Assembly (NCBI GenBank): GCA_017643165.1
Contig: JAEPNY010000002.1
Coordinates: 226,402 to 290,401 of the forward strand
Reading direction: 5' to 3'
DNA length: 64,000 nt
From: Psychroserpens sp.
Lineage (GTDB): Bacteria; Bacteroidota; Bacteroidia; Flavobacteriales; Flavobacteriaceae
This document shows positions 8,584-18,315 of this stretch, one piece after another. How positions within the stretch are numbered: the stretch's first letter is position 1; each line of letters starts with the position of its first letter. A program made the position numbers and the translations under genes. The notes beneath the pieces were generated by a model. That model saw only the letters and a list, made by a program, of their open reading frames with translations. It was not told where the DNA came from and made no database searches.

Positions 8584-9756
8584 TTAATTTACTTGAGATT
8601 TTAAATATTCGGTAGGTGAGAAGCTCGTTAGTTTTTTAAATACACGATTGAATGTAGCCTTACTATTAAATCCGCACTCCTGCGCTATTCCAAGTAATGA
8701 AAGTTGTTGATGTTTATCCTCTTTAAGCATAGCTTTAAAAGCTTCAACGCGATATTCATTTACAAAGTCATTAAAGTTCTTTCCAAAACCAGAGTTAATG
8801 ATTTCTGAAACTTGACCGCGTGTCATTTTTGCCATTTTTGCTAAATCAGAAAGATTCAATTCGGGATCTAAATATGCGCTTTCAACGTCCATCAGATTTT
8901 TAATATGCTCTAAGTCTTCTGGAGCATAGGATTTTGAAGGTGTATTTAAATCGTCTTCGGGTATTGCGATTGTTTTTGGTGAAAAACTAAAATCTAGTTT
9001 ATTAAGTTTTGTGGTATCAGTAAAATAGCCCTTGATTCCTATGTATAGCGTAACTATGGCCGTCAATAGATTGAGCCACCATCGTTTTTCGTAGCCTAAA
9101 TCCATAAATCGCGAACCAATAATATCTTGTATTGTTCCATAAACAAATAGAACGCTAAAAAGAATTAAAAAACTTAATATCCAATTCAATTCTAGTTTAT
9201 AAGTATTAGAGAAATATTGTTTAATCTTCCTTCGGTAACTGTAGAATAGCTGAAACGTAAAGGCTAGATATAACAACATGAAAGGCGTTTCAATGTAGCC
9301 CATAATAGTTTGTACGTAAGCTTCGTCAAGTTCAATTTTTAAAATACCATTTTGTGTTTCGTGAAATCCTGGTTGAAGCGCATCGTAGGTATAAATACCA
9401 AATCTATAGGCGATCACTGCGAATGCTAAACCAAAATGCCACCAATGTGATCGATTAAATTTGAAGTTTGAGGTTGTAACTGATTTAACGTAGAGGTATA
9501 TAAGAGGTGCAAGTCCCAGAGCTATGTTGATTAGAAAATAATTGATTTTCGTAGTTCGAAATTCGTTATACCATCCCATAAAACCAACTGTATAGCAGGT
9601 TTGGCTATAACAGGTCAAAAGTAATATAAGACCTAATAATAAATCTGAAACGTTACGTTTACGATAATACCTAGAAAGCAGAAGTACCACAAAAACTAAC
9701 CCTTGTAAAACAAGAATTAAGAGTGGCAAACTCCATCGGTTAAAATCTGGAAACAT
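8584..9756 (-). CDS. AraC family regulator with N-terminal membrane domain
   Basis: 390 residues. The first 240 hold about seven hydrophobic spans (WSLPLLILVLQGLVFVVLLL, ILLLTCYSQTCYTVGF, LGLAPLIYLYV and others). A C-terminal AraC HTH domain occupies about 290-390, with LSDLAKMAKMTRGQVSEIIN and LLGIAQECGFNSKATFNRVFKKLTSFSPTEYLK-type second helix-turn-helix. Membrane-bound AraC proteins of this layout are frequent in Bacteroidota and act as one-component sensors. It may act on the DoxX operon just downstream; this is inference from position only. Confidence 0.9.
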   Translation of the reverse strand: MFPDFNRWSLPLLILVLQGLVFVVLLLSRYYRKRNVSDLLLGLILLLTCYSQTCYTVGFMGWYNEFRTTKINYFLINIALGLAPLIYLYVKSVTTSNFKFNRSHWWHFGLAFAVIAYRFGIYTYDALQPGFHETQNGILKIELDEAYVQTIMGYIETPFMLLYLAFTFQLFYSYRRKIKQYFSNTYKLELNWILSFLILFSVLFVYGTIQDIIGSRFMDLGYEKRWWLNLLTAIVTLYIGIKGYFTDTTKLNKLDFSFSPKTIAIPEDDLNTPSKSYAPEDLEHIKNLMDVESAYLDPELNLSDLAKMAKMTRGQVSEIINSGFGKNFNDFVNEYRVEAFKAMLKEDKHQQLSLLGIAQECGFNSKATFNRVFKKLTSFSPTEYLKSQVN

Positions 9757-9835
9757 AAACTCGGAATTAAAACCTAAATGTAAGAGAATTATATGATTTT
9801 AAAAAAACCGATAGGTCTCATATTGTTGCCAAAAG

Positions 9836-11020
9836 TTAATTGATGAATGGATCGCTCCATTTAACATTGGTGTACACATCATTGCCGCCTAAAGTTTGAA
9901 TGAATGCAATAACCTGATCTCTTTCTACTTGTGTTAAATTCAATTCTTGTGCATTACCACCAGGCATTAATCGAGGGTCAAGATTGGGATTGTTGGTTAG
10001 ATTGATATCATTATAATGGCTAAGCACTTGATCTAAGGTGACTAATGTACCATTATGCATAAATAGTCCATTTGATGATCCATCGGCTTTAACTGCATCT
10101 CTCAGACTTGGAGAGCGCGTAACAATTAAGTCAGGAATCCCACCTGCTATACTGCCAATCATGCCATTGTTAAGCGAATTTGGGTCAATATCAAATTCAG
10201 GTGCTTGATGGCAACCTGCACAACCGAGTCCTCCATCGATACGTTGACCAGCATTATTAAACTCTGGCGGTGCTAAAAATAATTGCTTGCCCATATTTTC
10301 CTCTTGAGTAAAGTTCACAAAAGGTTGACCGTCATTCGCAGCGAGTGCACGCCCTTCATCATACTTACTATCGAAGGATTGAATGCTTCTTATAAATTGC
10401 GAAAGTGCATCTTGAATACGATCCTCTGTAATATCTTCACTGCCAAATGCAAAATTGAACAAGGCAGGATAATATTCAAGAGCTTTCAGTTTTGTAATAA
10501 GATCATTGAAATTTTGATCACCATCTTCACCACTAAATCCCATCTCAATATGGTCCTGAATTGGCATGGTCGTTTGTGCTTCTAGTGTTTCAGCGCGTTC
10601 ATCCCAGAAAAATTTAGGTTCTAAGGAGAATCTTGCATTAACTAAACGCATAGAGTGCCTTCCCGTAAACCCATTTACGCCTTCACTGGCTTGCGCATTA
10701 TCTCCAAACGCCAGATTTTGTTTATGACAGCTAGCACAAGCGATCGTATTGTCTGAAGAAAGTTGCGTGTCATAAAATAATACACGTCCTAGTGTTGCCG
10801 CTTCATCTGTAATAGTATTTCCTGGAGTGGTATTATCCTTAGTGATATAATTTGGTATTGTTTGATTGCTATAATCGGGAAGATTGTCGAAATCGATATT
10901 CAAAATATCTGAAAAATCTAGTCCGTTATTGGGATCAACAGGAATCAACGTGTCTGTTGCATTATCATCAGAACAAGATACTAATGCTATACAAAATAAG
11001 GCTAAGAAAAATGATTTCAT
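9836..11020 (-). CDS. di-haem cytochrome c peroxidase (MauG/CcpA family)
   Basis: 394 residues with a lipoprotein signal (LFCIALVSC). There are two haem-binding CXXCH sites, CASCHKQ near residue 94 and CAGCHQAP near residue 267, with a DERAETLEAQ segment and the FMHNGTL motif between and after them, as in bacterial cytochrome c peroxidases. The family reduces H2O2 with electrons from small c-type cytochromes in the periplasm. Some members are MauG-like oxidases, so the peroxidase role is likely but not certain. No partner is adjacent. Confidence 0.9.
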   Translation of the reverse strand: MKSFFLALFCIALVSCSDDNATDTLIPVDPNNGLDFSDILNIDFDNLPDYSNQTIPNYITKDNTTPGNTITDEAATLGRVLFYDTQLSSDNTIACASCHKQNLAFGDNAQASEGVNGFTGRHSMRLVNARFSLEPKFFWDERAETLEAQTTMPIQDHIEMGFSGEDGDQNFNDLITKLKALEYYPALFNFAFGSEDITEDRIQDALSQFIRSIQSFDSKYDEGRALAANDGQPFVNFTQEENMGKQLFLAPPEFNNAGQRIDGGLGCAGCHQAPEFDIDPNSLNNGMIGSIAGGIPDLIVTRSPSLRDAVKADGSSNGLFMHNGTLVTLDQVLSHYNDINLTNNPNLDPRLMPGGNAQELNLTQVERDQVIAFIQTLGGNDVYTNVKWSDPFIN

Positions 11021-11099
11021 ATGTTAGGTTTCGTATTAAGACTTCAATAAACACTGATGGTTTAACGTGCTACCAATATAAACATATTTTTTATGCATT

Positions 11100-11915
11100 T
11101 CATTCGTTAAAAATAGTTCTCATAGGCTTATGTCTGATGATTTCTAAGTCTTTAACCTCGTAAGGTATTTGTTTTAAAATGTATTCAAAGGCATTAATTC
11201 GAGCACTTGTTTTTCGATTCGCTTTAATTATTTTCCATGGTGCATGTACTTGGGTTTTTTCGAACATAGCTTCCTTATAGCGCGTATATTCATCCCACAA
11301 CGAAAGGGCTCTTTTGTCAACATCACTATACTTCCATTTTTTGATTGGCGATTCAATGATATCTTTAAATCGTCGCTCTTGTTCTTTCTTAGTAATAGAA
11401 AAATATAGTTTGAGCAAATAAATTCCAGAATCCTGAATCATTTTTTCAAATTCATTTACTTGTCCCATAAAGATCTCATAATCTTTTTGCTTGCAAAATC
11501 CATTCACTGGTTCAACTACAGCTCTATTGTACCAACTGCGATCAAAGAAAACGATCTCACCATTATTCGGAAGCTTATTGATATAGCGTTGGAAATACCA
11601 TTGTCCTAATTCGGTTTCATTTGGTTTAGGTAAGGCCACAACCCGTATGGCACGAGGCGGAAGATGTTGTATGATACGTCGAATTGCACCACCTTTTCCT
11701 GCCGCATCTCGTCCTTCAAATAGAATAACAACTTTTTTATTATTGGCCGCAACCCATTGTTGCAGAATAAGCATTTCTTCCTGAAGTTTTTCAAGTCGTT
11801 TTTCGTATTTGACGTTACGTAGCGCTTTTTTTGGATCTAATCGTTCTTGACGAAGTAAAGCACCAAGTCCTTTTTTTGAATTTAATATAGCTATATTTTT
11901 ATCTGTCATTGTCAT
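11100..11915 (-). CDS. ppk2: polyphosphate kinase 2 family (copy B)
   Basis: 271 residues, a one-domain PPK2. The Walker A is FEGRDAAGKGG, the lid-like HLPPRAIRVVALPKPNE and Walker B-like FFDRSWYNRAVVEPV follow, as in family members. PPK2 enzymes use polyphosphate to phosphorylate nucleoside mono- or diphosphates, or the reverse. It starts 6 bases after the stop of a second PPK2 gene, so the two are one operon. The nucleotide preference (class I, II or III) cannot be told with confidence. Confidence 0.93.
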   Translation of the reverse strand: MTMTDKNIAILNSKKGLGALLRQERLDPKKALRNVKYEKRLEKLQEEMLILQQWVAANNKKVVILFEGRDAAGKGGAIRRIIQHLPPRAIRVVALPKPNETELGQWYFQRYINKLPNNGEIVFFDRSWYNRAVVEPVNGFCKQKDYEIFMGQVNEFEKMIQDSGIYLLKLYFSITKKEQERRFKDIIESPIKKWKYSDVDKRALSLWDEYTRYKEAMFEKTQVHAPWKIIKANRKTSARINAFEYILKQIPYEVKDLEIIRHKPMRTIFNE

Positions 11916-11921
11916 TAGAAT

Positions 11922-12776
11922 TTATTGGTCAAGTTGAATAGTGTTTCTGAAATAGCGCTGCACGACGTTAGGATCTGGTAAAATAGTTTTGCAGTTTTTG
12001 CCCTTATTGTCGTAATCAAATAAACTCAAGACATATTTGATGCTTTCCAAACGTGCACGTTTCTTATTATTCGACTTAATAATTACCCAAGGGGAGAAGG
12101 AGTTGTGTGTTCTCGAGAACATCTGGTTTTTATACAAAGTGAAATCATCCCATAATTCCTGACCTTTTTCATCAACTGGGCTAAACTTCCATTTTTTTAG
12201 CGGATTGTTTAGTCGTTTTTCAAAACGACTTTGTTGCTCATCTTTAGACACAGAGAACCAAAATTTTATGATAGTAGTACCAGACTCATAAAGCATGTTT
12301 TCAAATTCAGGAACTTGTATCATAAATCGGTTATACTGTTGTTTAGTGCAGAAACCCATAACTGGTTCCACAACAGCCCTGTTGTACCAACTACGATCAA
12401 AAAAGACAATTTCTCCAGCGTTAGGTAATTCTTTTATATATCTATTAAAATACCATTGATTGCGTTCTACTTCTGTTGGTTTATTGAGCGCTACGATGCG
12501 CATTGCTCTGGGATTTAAGTGTTCCTTAAATCGTTTAATGGTGCCGCCTTTACCTGAAGCGTCACGACCCTCGAAGATGATCGCAATTTTCTTATTTTCT
12601 TTTTGAACCCATCTTTGAAATTCAACAAGTTCGGCTTGAAGTGGCAAAAGTTCTTGTTCATAATCGTAAACCTCAATGGCCGTTTGATACATTGGATTTT
12701 CGTCTATGTTAGTTTCTAAATATTTGAGTAAGCTATCTCTAGTTTTGAGATCACTGAGCAGTTCTTCGGTTATCAT
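11922..12776 (-). CDS. ppk2: polyphosphate kinase 2 family (copy A)
   Basis: 284 residues with FEGRDASGKGGTIKRF (Walker A), HLNPRAMRIVALNKP and FFDRSWYNRAVVEPVMGFC. It is clearly homologous to the next gene, so the pair probably arose by tandem duplication or serves different nucleotides. The active-site motifs are intact in both copies. A terminator for the gene upstream (12859-12889) lies before its start, so the pair likely has its own promoter in 12777-12858, but no clear TAnnTTTG box was found there. Confidence 0.93.
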   Translation of the reverse strand: MITEELLSDLKTRDSLLKYLETNIDENPMYQTAIEVYDYEQELLPLQAELVEFQRWVQKENKKIAIIFEGRDASGKGGTIKRFKEHLNPRAMRIVALNKPTEVERNQWYFNRYIKELPNAGEIVFFDRSWYNRAVVEPVMGFCTKQQYNRFMIQVPEFENMLYESGTTIIKFWFSVSKDEQQSRFEKRLNNPLKKWKFSPVDEKGQELWDDFTLYKNQMFSRTHNSFSPWVIIKSNNKKRARLESIKYVLSLFDYDNKGKNCKTILPDPNVVQRYFRNTIQLDQ

Positions 12777-12858
12777 AAAATTTTTGATTTATCTCATCAC
12801 TAAAATTATTGATTAGACTTCAAAAAATTTATGATTTATGTCAGCTTAGCAACTACAA

Positions 12859-12889
12859 AAAAACCTTTCTGAATTTCAGAAAGGTTTTT
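12859..12889 (-). terminator. terminator of the E1 dehydrogenase gene
   Basis: A long hairpin: AAAAACCTTTCTGA pairs with the opposite arm across a 3-base loop, and the minus-strand transcript then runs into seven T residues. It sits 21 bases past the stop of the E1 gene and before the ppk2 pair. Confidence 0.88.
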
Positions 12890-12909
12890 AGTATTTATTG
12901 TTGGTTCTA

Positions 12910-15321
12910 TTACCTTAATCTTGGAAAATCAGAAGGGTTCACTTCATGCATAATATCATATACTGTTTCAAAAATATCTTCTGCGGAAGGTTTAGAGAAG
13001 TAATCACCATCCGTTCCGTAAGCAGGTCTATGTTGTTGTGCCGCTAAAGTTCTTGGCTCGCTATCTAAATACTGAAAGCCTTTTTGTGTATTTAAAATTT
13101 CGTTTAAAATATACGCCGAAGCACCACCTGGAACATCTTCATCCACCACTAAAAGTCGATTGGTTTTAGCGACGCTTTTTACAATGTCATGCTTTAAGTC
13201 AAATGGAAGTAAGGTTTGTACGTCAATTACTTCTGCGTCAATTCCAACTTCAAGTAGTTCTTTAGCTACTTGTTCAACAATTCTGAGCGTTGATCCATAG
13301 GAAACAATAGTAATATCGTTACCATCTTTCACAGTCTCAACCACACCTAATGGCGTTTTAAACTCTCCTATATTTGTTGGCATTTTTTCTTTAAGACGAT
13401 ACCCATTTAAACATTCGATAATTATAGCAGGCTCATCACTTTCTAACAGTGTATTATAGAAACCAGCCGCTTTAGTCATATTTCTAGGAACTAAAACATG
13501 AATTCCACGTACTAAATTAATAATACCACCTAATTGCGAACCTGAATGCCATATACCTTCTAATCGGTGACCTCTTGTTCTAACAATCAGTGGTGCTTTT
13601 TGTAATCCTTTAGTTCTATACTGAAGTGTAGCAAGATCATCACTCATGATCTGTAATGCATACAAAATATAATCAAGATATTGTATCTCAGCAATTGGTC
13701 GTAAACCACGCATTGCCATACCAATGCCTTGACCAACAATCGTTGCTTCGCGAATTCCAGCATCAGCAACTCGTAATTCGCCGTATTTTTCTTGAAGGCC
13801 TTCTAACCCTTGATTTACATCTCCAATATTTCCTGCATCTTCACCAAATACCAATGACTCCGGATATTTTCCGAAGATGGCATCAAAATTATCTCTTAAG
13901 ATTACACGTGCATCTACCATATCACTCGAATCATCGTAAGTAGGCGCAACTTCGGTAACGTTTAAAACCGAATACTTTGAAGCACTATGCAAGTGCGAGC
14001 TATATTTAGGTTGAATACTATCAATTGTAGTGTTGATCCATTGTTGTAATGCCGATTTTTCAGCAGAATCTTCACCTACCAAGTAACGTAAGGTTCTTCG
14101 AGCCGCGGAGATAACGTCTTTTCTTATTGGTTCTTTATTATCTGAAAGCTCATTGATTAGCTTCGTAATAAATACCTTATTTGAACTGTGCTCGGCAGCA
14201 GCAGTCATATAAGCTAATGCTTCTTTTTGCGCATTGATAATTGGATCTAAGTAAGCATTCCAAGCCGCCTTCTTACCGTCGCGTACCTGTTTTTTTATTG
14301 CCTTATCCAGATCATTTAATTCATCTTCCGTCGCAATATTGTTGGCAATCATCCAATGGCGCATTTGTACTACGCAATCATATTCTGCTTCCCAAGCCAA
14401 TCGGTCTTTACTTTTATAGCGCTCATGAGAACCTGAAGTTGAATGTCCTTGAGGTTGTGTCAATTCAGTGACATGAATCATTACAGGTACATGTTCAGTT
14501 CTCGCAATATGTTCTGCTTTTTGATAAGTTTCAACTAGAGCTGGATAATCCCATCCTTTTACACGCAGAATTTCATAACCATTATTATCTTCATCACGCT
14601 GTAAACCTTTCAAAATCTCTGAGATATTCTCTTTAGTTGTTTGATGCTTCGCGTGCACCGAAATACCGTATTCATCATCCCATATGCTAATAACCATAGG
14701 AACTTGTAATACACCAGCCGCATTTATGGTTTCAAAGAACAATCCTTCACTTGTACTTGCATTTCCTATAGTTCCCCATGCAATTTCGTTGCCTTCTACT
14801 GAAAACTTAGCAGCATTAATACCTTTGACGTTTCGATATATTTTCGATGCCTGAGCTAATCCAAGTAATCTTGGCATTTGACCAGCAGTGGGTGAGATAT
14901 CAGCACTAGAATTCTTTTGTGCAGTTAAGTCTTTCCATTCGCCATTCTCATCTAGACTGTGTGTACCAAAATGACCACCCATTTGACGACCAGCACTCAT
15001 AGGGTCTGCATCTATAGACGTATGCGCATACAAACCAGCAAAAAATTGTTGAATGTTTAGTTGGTCAATCGCCATCATGAAAGTTTGATCACGATAATAG
15101 CCTGATCTAAAATCACCATTTTTAAATGCTTTAGCCCAAGCTAATTGAGGAACCTCTTTACCATCACCAAATATACCGAACTTTGCTTTACCTGTTAGGA
15201 CTTCACGTCGACCCAATAAACTACATTCTCTGCTTGTTACAGCGATTTTGTAATCGTTCATGACTTCTGTCTTGAAGTCTTCAAATGTCATGTTGGTATT
15301 GGCTTGTGTTTTGGTCGGCAT
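12910..15321 (-). CDS. fused E1 alpha/beta 2-oxoacid dehydrogenase
   Basis: 803 residues: an E1 alpha part (about 1-400) fused to an E1 beta part (about 460-803). The alpha part has GHFGTHSLD, the thiamine-diphosphate region GTIGNASTSEGLFFETIN and HGHSTSGSHERYKS-like loop (QPQGHSTSGSHERY). The beta part has VFGEDAGNIGDV, GIGMAMRGLRPIAEIQY and the C-terminal transketolase fold (DVQTLLPFD, VDEDVPGGASAYI). Such fusions are common in Bacteroidota. The family oxidatively decarboxylates pyruvate or branched-chain 2-oxoacids; the latter is the usual annotation, but the substrate cannot be fixed here. It has a clear upstream -7 box and its own terminator. Confidence 0.92.
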   Translation of the reverse strand: MPTKTQANTNMTFEDFKTEVMNDYKIAVTSRECSLLGRREVLTGKAKFGIFGDGKEVPQLAWAKAFKNGDFRSGYYRDQTFMMAIDQLNIQQFFAGLYAHTSIDADPMSAGRQMGGHFGTHSLDENGEWKDLTAQKNSSADISPTAGQMPRLLGLAQASKIYRNVKGINAAKFSVEGNEIAWGTIGNASTSEGLFFETINAAGVLQVPMVISIWDDEYGISVHAKHQTTKENISEILKGLQRDEDNNGYEILRVKGWDYPALVETYQKAEHIARTEHVPVMIHVTELTQPQGHSTSGSHERYKSKDRLAWEAEYDCVVQMRHWMIANNIATEDELNDLDKAIKKQVRDGKKAAWNAYLDPIINAQKEALAYMTAAAEHSSNKVFITKLINELSDNKEPIRKDVISAARRTLRYLVGEDSAEKSALQQWINTTIDSIQPKYSSHLHSASKYSVLNVTEVAPTYDDSSDMVDARVILRDNFDAIFGKYPESLVFGEDAGNIGDVNQGLEGLQEKYGELRVADAGIREATIVGQGIGMAMRGLRPIAEIQYLDYILYALQIMSDDLATLQYRTKGLQKAPLIVRTRGHRLEGIWHSGSQLGGIINLVRGIHVLVPRNMTKAAGFYNTLLESDEPAIIIECLNGYRLKEKMPTNIGEFKTPLGVVETVKDGNDITIVSYGSTLRIVEQVAKELLEVGIDAEVIDVQTLLPFDLKHDIVKSVAKTNRLLVVDEDVPGGASAYILNEILNTQKGFQYLDSEPRTLAAQQHRPAYGTDGDYFSKPSAEDIFETVYDIMHEVNPSDFPRLR

Positions 15322-15341
15322 ATCTTAAATCGTCTAAGTTG

Positions 15342-15349
15342 CAAATTTA
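15342..15349 (-). promoter_or_regulatory. -7 box of the E1 promoter
   Basis: Reads TAAATTTG on the minus strand, a perfect TAnnTTTG Bacteroidota -7 element, 20 bases ahead of the E1 start codon. A TTG lies about 20 bases further upstream (complement of 15370-15372), in the place of the -33 box. Confidence 0.6.
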
Positions 15350-15437
15350 GCTATTTTTTGTATATGTTACAACGCCGAAAAACGTTATTATTTTGAATAA
15401 TTATCAAAAAACAGGGTAAAAAATAATGATATTATTA

Positions 15438-15461
15438 AAAAACTCTTAAAAATGAGTTTTT
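15438..15461 (-). terminator. terminator after the M1-like barrel gene
   Basis: AAAAACTC and GAGTTTTT arms with an 8-base loop. On the minus strand the hairpin is followed by TTTTTTAATAAT. It is 14 bases past the stop at 15475. Confidence 0.75.
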
Positions 15462-15474
15462 CGTTAAGAATCTT

Positions 15475-18315
15475 TTAATACCATTTACGTCTAAATAAAC
15501 CGAATAAAACTTGGGGATCTAAGGTGAATTTGATACGAATGCGTTGGTCATAATCGCTCTGACCAACTTCCCAACCTAAACTTGAATACACTGGAAAATA
15601 AAGTTCGAAGAAATCTGTAACAAGGTCAACTTTGATACCTGAATCATAAACGAAAACAGGATTTAGACCTTTATTCTTTACAAGTCCGATGTCACCATAA
15701 GCTTCGATATATTTCCATATGGTTGTACTCACATTGGCTGTAGTCATCCATTGATTGGCGAATGGTGTTTCTAAAACAGATTTGAATCCACCTTCTGCAA
15801 TAATAATTTGCTGACTAAAAATACCGGAATCTTCAGATCGTCCTAGATAATTGTAATCGAATAGATAATCTGTAGGACGATCTAGAGCAAAACTGAAATA
15901 GTCTGAATTTGGATCTGTTTTATTGTATAAGAATGTTCCAGCAAACAGACGTAAGTTAAATTGGCGGTTGCTTTCAGATAACTTTCGGTATTCATAATTG
16001 ATAGAAACCTTTCCGAAATTATTAGCAAATTGAACATCGTAGTACCATTTATAGAAATCGACTAAACCAGGATTTGTATTTATATACCTCAAGTTGATAA
16101 CGCTGTAGTCTGGCTCGTCAAGGTCTTCAATTATGGCATTTTCTCCCACTTCTCTTGATATACTTACGAATCTAAGATTTAGAAAACGAGATTTATCTGA
16201 ACGGAAGTCATTATTTTCTCTAAATGAAAAGTTTAGACTAGGCGTAAAAATGGTAACAAATGAATCTTCGGCAAATGAGTTGTATTTCACATTAACGCCA
16301 TAAGTGATATTCCACAGATCCATGTCATTTAAATAATGTGTATAAAACGCACTGGCACTACCTGTTAAAGAACGTGACTTGGTAGCATAAACAGGCGCTA
16401 CTCTATAATTAAGTCGTTTACGTAAAACGGACTTGTTATAAAATTTTGCACCTAAGGTTATACCATCATAGATATTTCTAAATTCGGCCTGAGGCATAAT
16501 GAAGATCTGATTATAGTATGGGTCTTCAATGTCTTTAAATAACCTAAATTGAAAGGGCTTGTTCGTTAAAAAAGATCCTTTAAGGGATTTATAATTATCA
16601 CGTAAATTAAATTCAGGTATTAAATTATCGTGGTTCAACACCAATTTGTCGATGCCATTTCTTGGAATTGTTATGGTTTTGGTACCATTCACATTTTCGA
16701 TCCAAGATTTAGATAGAATAGAATCATCTTCAAGTTCAAATAAAGATACAGGCATGCTGTTATTTCGCTTGTTCTTTATGACTAATGTAATCGAGTCTTC
16801 GGTTTTTTCAAGCTTCTTAATTTTATAATCAATTTTTACTCTAGAATCTACATAATCATTAAAGAACCAATCAATATCTTTTGAAGTTTTTGATTTCAAT
16901 AATGATTCGAAAATTTCAGAATTAGTTAAAGTGATCTTGTTTGTTTTTAAATATTCTGAAATCGTATTTTCCAAAATATTGGCGTTTATATAAGAATCCA
17001 AATATCGGAGTCCAATACCTGATTTATATTTACCGGCAATATTTGCATTGAACTTGAGCAACGAATCTTTAGAGGTCGTTAATGGTTGATCACGATTGGT
17101 TCGCGCCATTTGCATGTAGAAAAGCGTGAATTGATCATTATACTTTAAATCTGCAGCATGAAACGACCTAATTCCCCAAATTTCAGCAAGCTTACCAAGT
17201 AGTTTTGTATCCGGATAATAGGTCTCTACATATTTCATGAGATAGTATATCTGGATACCTTCTCGTAACCAATAGTCTTTTCTTGGATTTATTAATAAGG
17301 TATTTTCCAGATAGTTGTTTAGCGATGTTTTTAGTAGTTTTAATTCGTACTGAAATACATCTGAAAATGGTAATAAGAAATCAGGTAGTTGGTTTAGTCC
17401 ATATAATGGGTCTTTCTTATAATCATTTCTTGTAATTAACAAGCGTTCATGAGGATATTCACCGAGGTTTTCTGTAATAAATTTGGTGATTTTATCTGTG
17501 ATTATTGCTTTTTGTTCATTAGGAACTCCCTCACTTGAAAGGTCAGAGTAAATCGTGAAATTATCAGTCTGTACAAACTTGAAATTCGAAAATTTAGAGA
17601 GAACAAGTGCCGTATTGACGCGATTCTTTCCTTGTAAAATAAACGTTTGTTTGTCTTTGGTTTGTTTGACATCAACGGTGTTAAGCTCTGAAACCAATTG
17701 ATAGTTTAACGGAAATTCAATTTGTATGTTAATGTCTGCATTTGGAATATAGAGATCATCCAAATTTTTGTTGCTATAGAATTGCCATGCACCGTCATAT
17801 ACAGCCGGCGTGATGTACCAATATTTAAGATTCAAGTTCTTGTCTGGACCTATGCCATAACCAGTAAAATTATCATCGGGAAGTACAACATCGTAATTCA
17901 AACTTATATCATAGGATTCTCCGGGAAGTAACGGTTCGCGTAATGTCACCTCGATAACATCTGGATGCATTTCTAAGTTTGAAAAGTCCAAATTAACTCC
18001 CGCATCATTCAGCATTCGCGTAACAACTGTATATCCGCGTTGTTCACTTTTGGCAAAGTGAAATTTGTCATTAAATTCTTCCGTAAATCGTTGCGCTAAA
18101 GGTGTTTTTTTTGTCGAGTAGGAGTTGTTCCAATCATTGAGATATACGGTATACAAAGTATCATTTGATTGGTTTTTGTAAACGATTTGTTGCTCAATTT
18201 GAATTGTTTTAATATCAACATCCACTTTTGCATTCAGATCAATCCTATTTTGACCTCCGCAATGGAATACACCTAATAACAAAAGGTTGAATAATAAGAC
18301 AAATCTTAATTTCAA
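15475..18315 (-). CDS. M1-like pseudopeptidase fused to a probable outer-membrane beta-barrel
   Basis: 946 residues with a signal peptide. Residues 25-560 follow the M1 aminopeptidase/gluzincin plan: beta domain, then a catalytic-like region with YGLNQLPDF at 305-313 in the place of GxMEN, and WLREG with Glu352. The zinc motif is missing: the position 18 residues before Glu352, where HExxH should be, reads KTSLN (329-333). Residues about 590-946 are alternating polar/hydrophobic strands with aromatic ends and a terminal RKWY, as in an outer-membrane barrel. It is therefore probably not a peptidase. Its start overlaps the stop of the EEP gene by 4 bases (ATGA type), so the two are translated together. 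Confidence 0.75.
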   Translation of the reverse strand: MKLRFVLLFNLLLLGVFHCGGQNRIDLNAKVDVDIKTIQIEQQIVYKNQSNDTLYTVYLNDWNNSYSTKKTPLAQRFTEEFNDKFHFAKSEQRGYTVVTRMLNDAGVNLDFSNLEMHPDVIEVTLREPLLPGESYDISLNYDVVLPDDNFTGYGIGPDKNLNLKYWYITPAVYDGAWQFYSNKNLDDLYIPNADINIQIEFPLNYQLVSELNTVDVKQTKDKQTFILQGKNRVNTALVLSKFSNFKFVQTDNFTIYSDLSSEGVPNEQKAIITDKITKFITENLGEYPHERLLITRNDYKKDPLYGLNQLPDFLLPFSDVFQYELKLLKTSLNNYLENTLLINPRKDYWLREGIQIYYLMKYVETYYPDTKLLGKLAEIWGIRSFHAADLKYNDQFTLFYMQMARTNRDQPLTTSKDSLLKFNANIAGKYKSGIGLRYLDSYINANILENTISEYLKTNKITLTNSEIFESLLKSKTSKDIDWFFNDYVDSRVKIDYKIKKLEKTEDSITLVIKNKRNNSMPVSLFELEDDSILSKSWIENVNGTKTITIPRNGIDKLVLNHDNLIPEFNLRDNYKSLKGSFLTNKPFQFRLFKDIEDPYYNQIFIMPQAEFRNIYDGITLGAKFYNKSVLRKRLNYRVAPVYATKSRSLTGSASAFYTHYLNDMDLWNITYGVNVKYNSFAEDSFVTIFTPSLNFSFRENNDFRSDKSRFLNLRFVSISREVGENAIIEDLDEPDYSVINLRYINTNPGLVDFYKWYYDVQFANNFGKVSINYEYRKLSESNRQFNLRLFAGTFLYNKTDPNSDYFSFALDRPTDYLFDYNYLGRSEDSGIFSQQIIIAEGGFKSVLETPFANQWMTTANVSTTIWKYIEAYGDIGLVKNKGLNPVFVYDSGIKVDLVTDFFELYFPVYSSLGWEVGQSDYDQRIRIKFTLDPQVLFGLFRRKWY

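Noticed and set aside
10283-11163. Plus-strand frames over the peroxidase and ppk2 genes
   Set aside because: They are shadows of well-supported minus-strand genes with clear motifs.
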